This document shows positions 62,915 to 64,000 of a stretch of 64,000 bases of DNA, piece after piece. Position numbers and translations under genes: made by a program. Origin of the DNA: Persicaria tinctoria. Taxonomy: Eukaryota; Streptophyta; Magnoliopsida; Caryophyllales; Polygonaceae. Positions within the stretch are counted from its first letter, which is position 1. Each line of letters begins with the position of its first letter. The notes beneath the pieces are model-generated. The model was not told where the DNA came from, searched no databases, and saw nothing but the letters and a program-made list of their open reading frames with translations. The DNA is taken from NCBI GenBank assembly GCA_037127255.1, contig JBANSL010000003.1, positions 18,913,314 through 18,977,313 on the forward strand, written 5' to 3'.

Positions 62915-63996
62915 ATGTCAAATCTCACAAGATTGGAGTTTATCGCACTTGATGTTTCCGGAAGAAACTATCTAACATGGGTGTTAGATGCGGAACTCCA
63001 CCTGGATAGCCAGAATTTGAAAAATACGATCATTGAAAAATCGGACTCATCCTCGCAGGATAAGGCCAAGGCGATGATCATGCTCCGGCACCATCTTCAT
63101 GAGAGCCTGAAAGCTCAATACTTGACTGTGAAAGGTCCCTCCGAGCTCTGGAAGAGTTTGAAGGATCGCTTCAATCATCAGAAAACGGTAATTCTACCCA
63201 AGGCGAGGTATGAATGGTCTCAATTGAGACTTCAGGATTTCAAGAGTGTCTCTGATTACAACTCTGCAATGTATCGAATTACTTCCACATTGGAACTTTG
63301 TGGAGAAACTATAACTGATGATCAAATGCTAGAGAAACCATACTCCACTTTTCATGCAACTAACTTGAATTGGTACTCCAGCAGCAGTACAGGGAGAAAG
63401 GGTATAAGACTTATCCAGCACTCATATCTTGCTTACTTTTAGCTGAAGAGAACAATCAGCTGCTCATGAATAACCACCAAAGTCGACCCACTGGTTCAGC
63501 ACCACTTCCTGACCAGTCTCAAATGCCTGAAGCAAATGCTACCTCCTCCAGAAGAGGTGGTGGCCGAGGTCGAGGTCGTGGGCGAGGTCGCGGTCGTGGT
63601 CGCGGTCATGGTCGTGGTCGTCATGGACAAGACCAAGGAAACCACCATACATGGGTCAATCCTGATATCCAGAAGAATGTCGGGAACAAACCCAAGAAGC
63701 AAGAGAAAGTTGCACCGAAAGGAGATAGTCCATGCCATAGATGTGGAGCCCCTGGCCATTGGTCTCGTACCTGTCGTACGTCCAACCACCTCGTGACATT
63801 ATATCAAAACTCCTTGAAGGCCAAGGGAAAAGGAGTAGAGACAAACTTTGCTGATGCTGATTTCTTCGAGGGACTTCAGGATACCCATCTCGAGGTCACC
63901 GATTTCTTACAGCAAAGTGAAGATGGCAATTTTTTGCCTGACGTTAACTCAAATGCGCTTGCTCTCCAGGGAGATGCCGACTATTTCATCAATTGA
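62915..63996 (+). pseudogene. Copia gag protein with one frameshift
   Basis: The first part (62915 to about 63366) matches the UBN2/gag family of copia elements: LEFIALDVSGRNYLTW, DKAKAMIMLRHHLHE, LWKSLKDRFNHQKTVILPKA, RLQDFKSVSDYNSAMYRI. Near 63365-63371 (aacttgaattgg) the frame shifts. The family text goes on in another frame (LQQQYREKGYKTYP, NHQSRPTGSAPLP) to an Arg-Gly repeat (about 63560-63635), a CCHC knuckle CHRCGAPGHWSRTC (about 63730) and a stop at 63994-63996. Gag forms the particle that packages element RNA. Protease and RT would lie beyond the window. Confidence 0.9.
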
Positions 63997-64000
63997 ATTT

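Overview
The window looks like nuclear DNA of a dicot plant. It has spliced plant genes (a group C MAP kinase, a BORCS8/MEF2BNB-like protein, an IPK1 kinase relic), plant Ty1/copia and Ty3/gypsy-type elements, Mutator, hAT, Harbinger and Stowaway transposons, and AT-rich spacers. I cannot name the species. Nothing looks bacterial, organellar or viral.

Layout. 0-5 kb: a retroelement U3 fragment, a Mutator-like element with a perfect 9-bp target duplication, then broken pieces of host genes (EP1-like glycoprotein, MSH6, katanin p80) and the 3' end of a non-LTR-type retroelement ORF. 5.8-10 kb: a Harbinger-like element split by a 2.8-kb solo LTR. 11.5-14.3 kb: the one ordinary host gene, a BORCS8/MEF2BNB-like protein, whose 5' region has an inverted copy near 58.4-59.1 kb. 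15-18.1 kb: a Mutator-like element with a spliced but 5'-truncated transposase. 18.9-22.4 kb: a 439-bp TRIM and a coding-free LTR element carrying a minisatellite, both on the minus strand. 23-25 kb: an IPK1 pseudogene on the minus strand. 25.3-29.9 kb: a very young copia element next to it.

31-56.7 kb is a tandem array of seven copies (A-G, numbered left to right) of a two-exon group C MAP kinase gene on the minus strand. Six are broken by stops, frameshifts, deletions or insertions. The last (G, 54136-55956) is an uninterrupted 370-residue kinase, but its conserved upstream segment is cut off. The repeat unit is about 3.1 kb, and part of the array was duplicated again as a block. Copy F is split by a 2.95-kb hAT element that carries its own short intact spliced gene: a BED zinc finger joined to what looks like the C-terminal hAT dimerisation tail, with the catalytic core absent. 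I consider this the most interesting locus here.

56.7-64 kb is retroelement territory. It holds a putative LTR, the inverted copy of the 11.5-kb segment, a 1.46-kb tandem duplication of an LTR region containing two nested insertions (both with empty-site homology at the left edge of the window), a 63-bp tandem repeat in the leader, and a copia gag with one frameshift.

The genes do not form one pathway. The region is a record of nested insertions, in which several insertions can be checked against an empty paralogous site in the same window.
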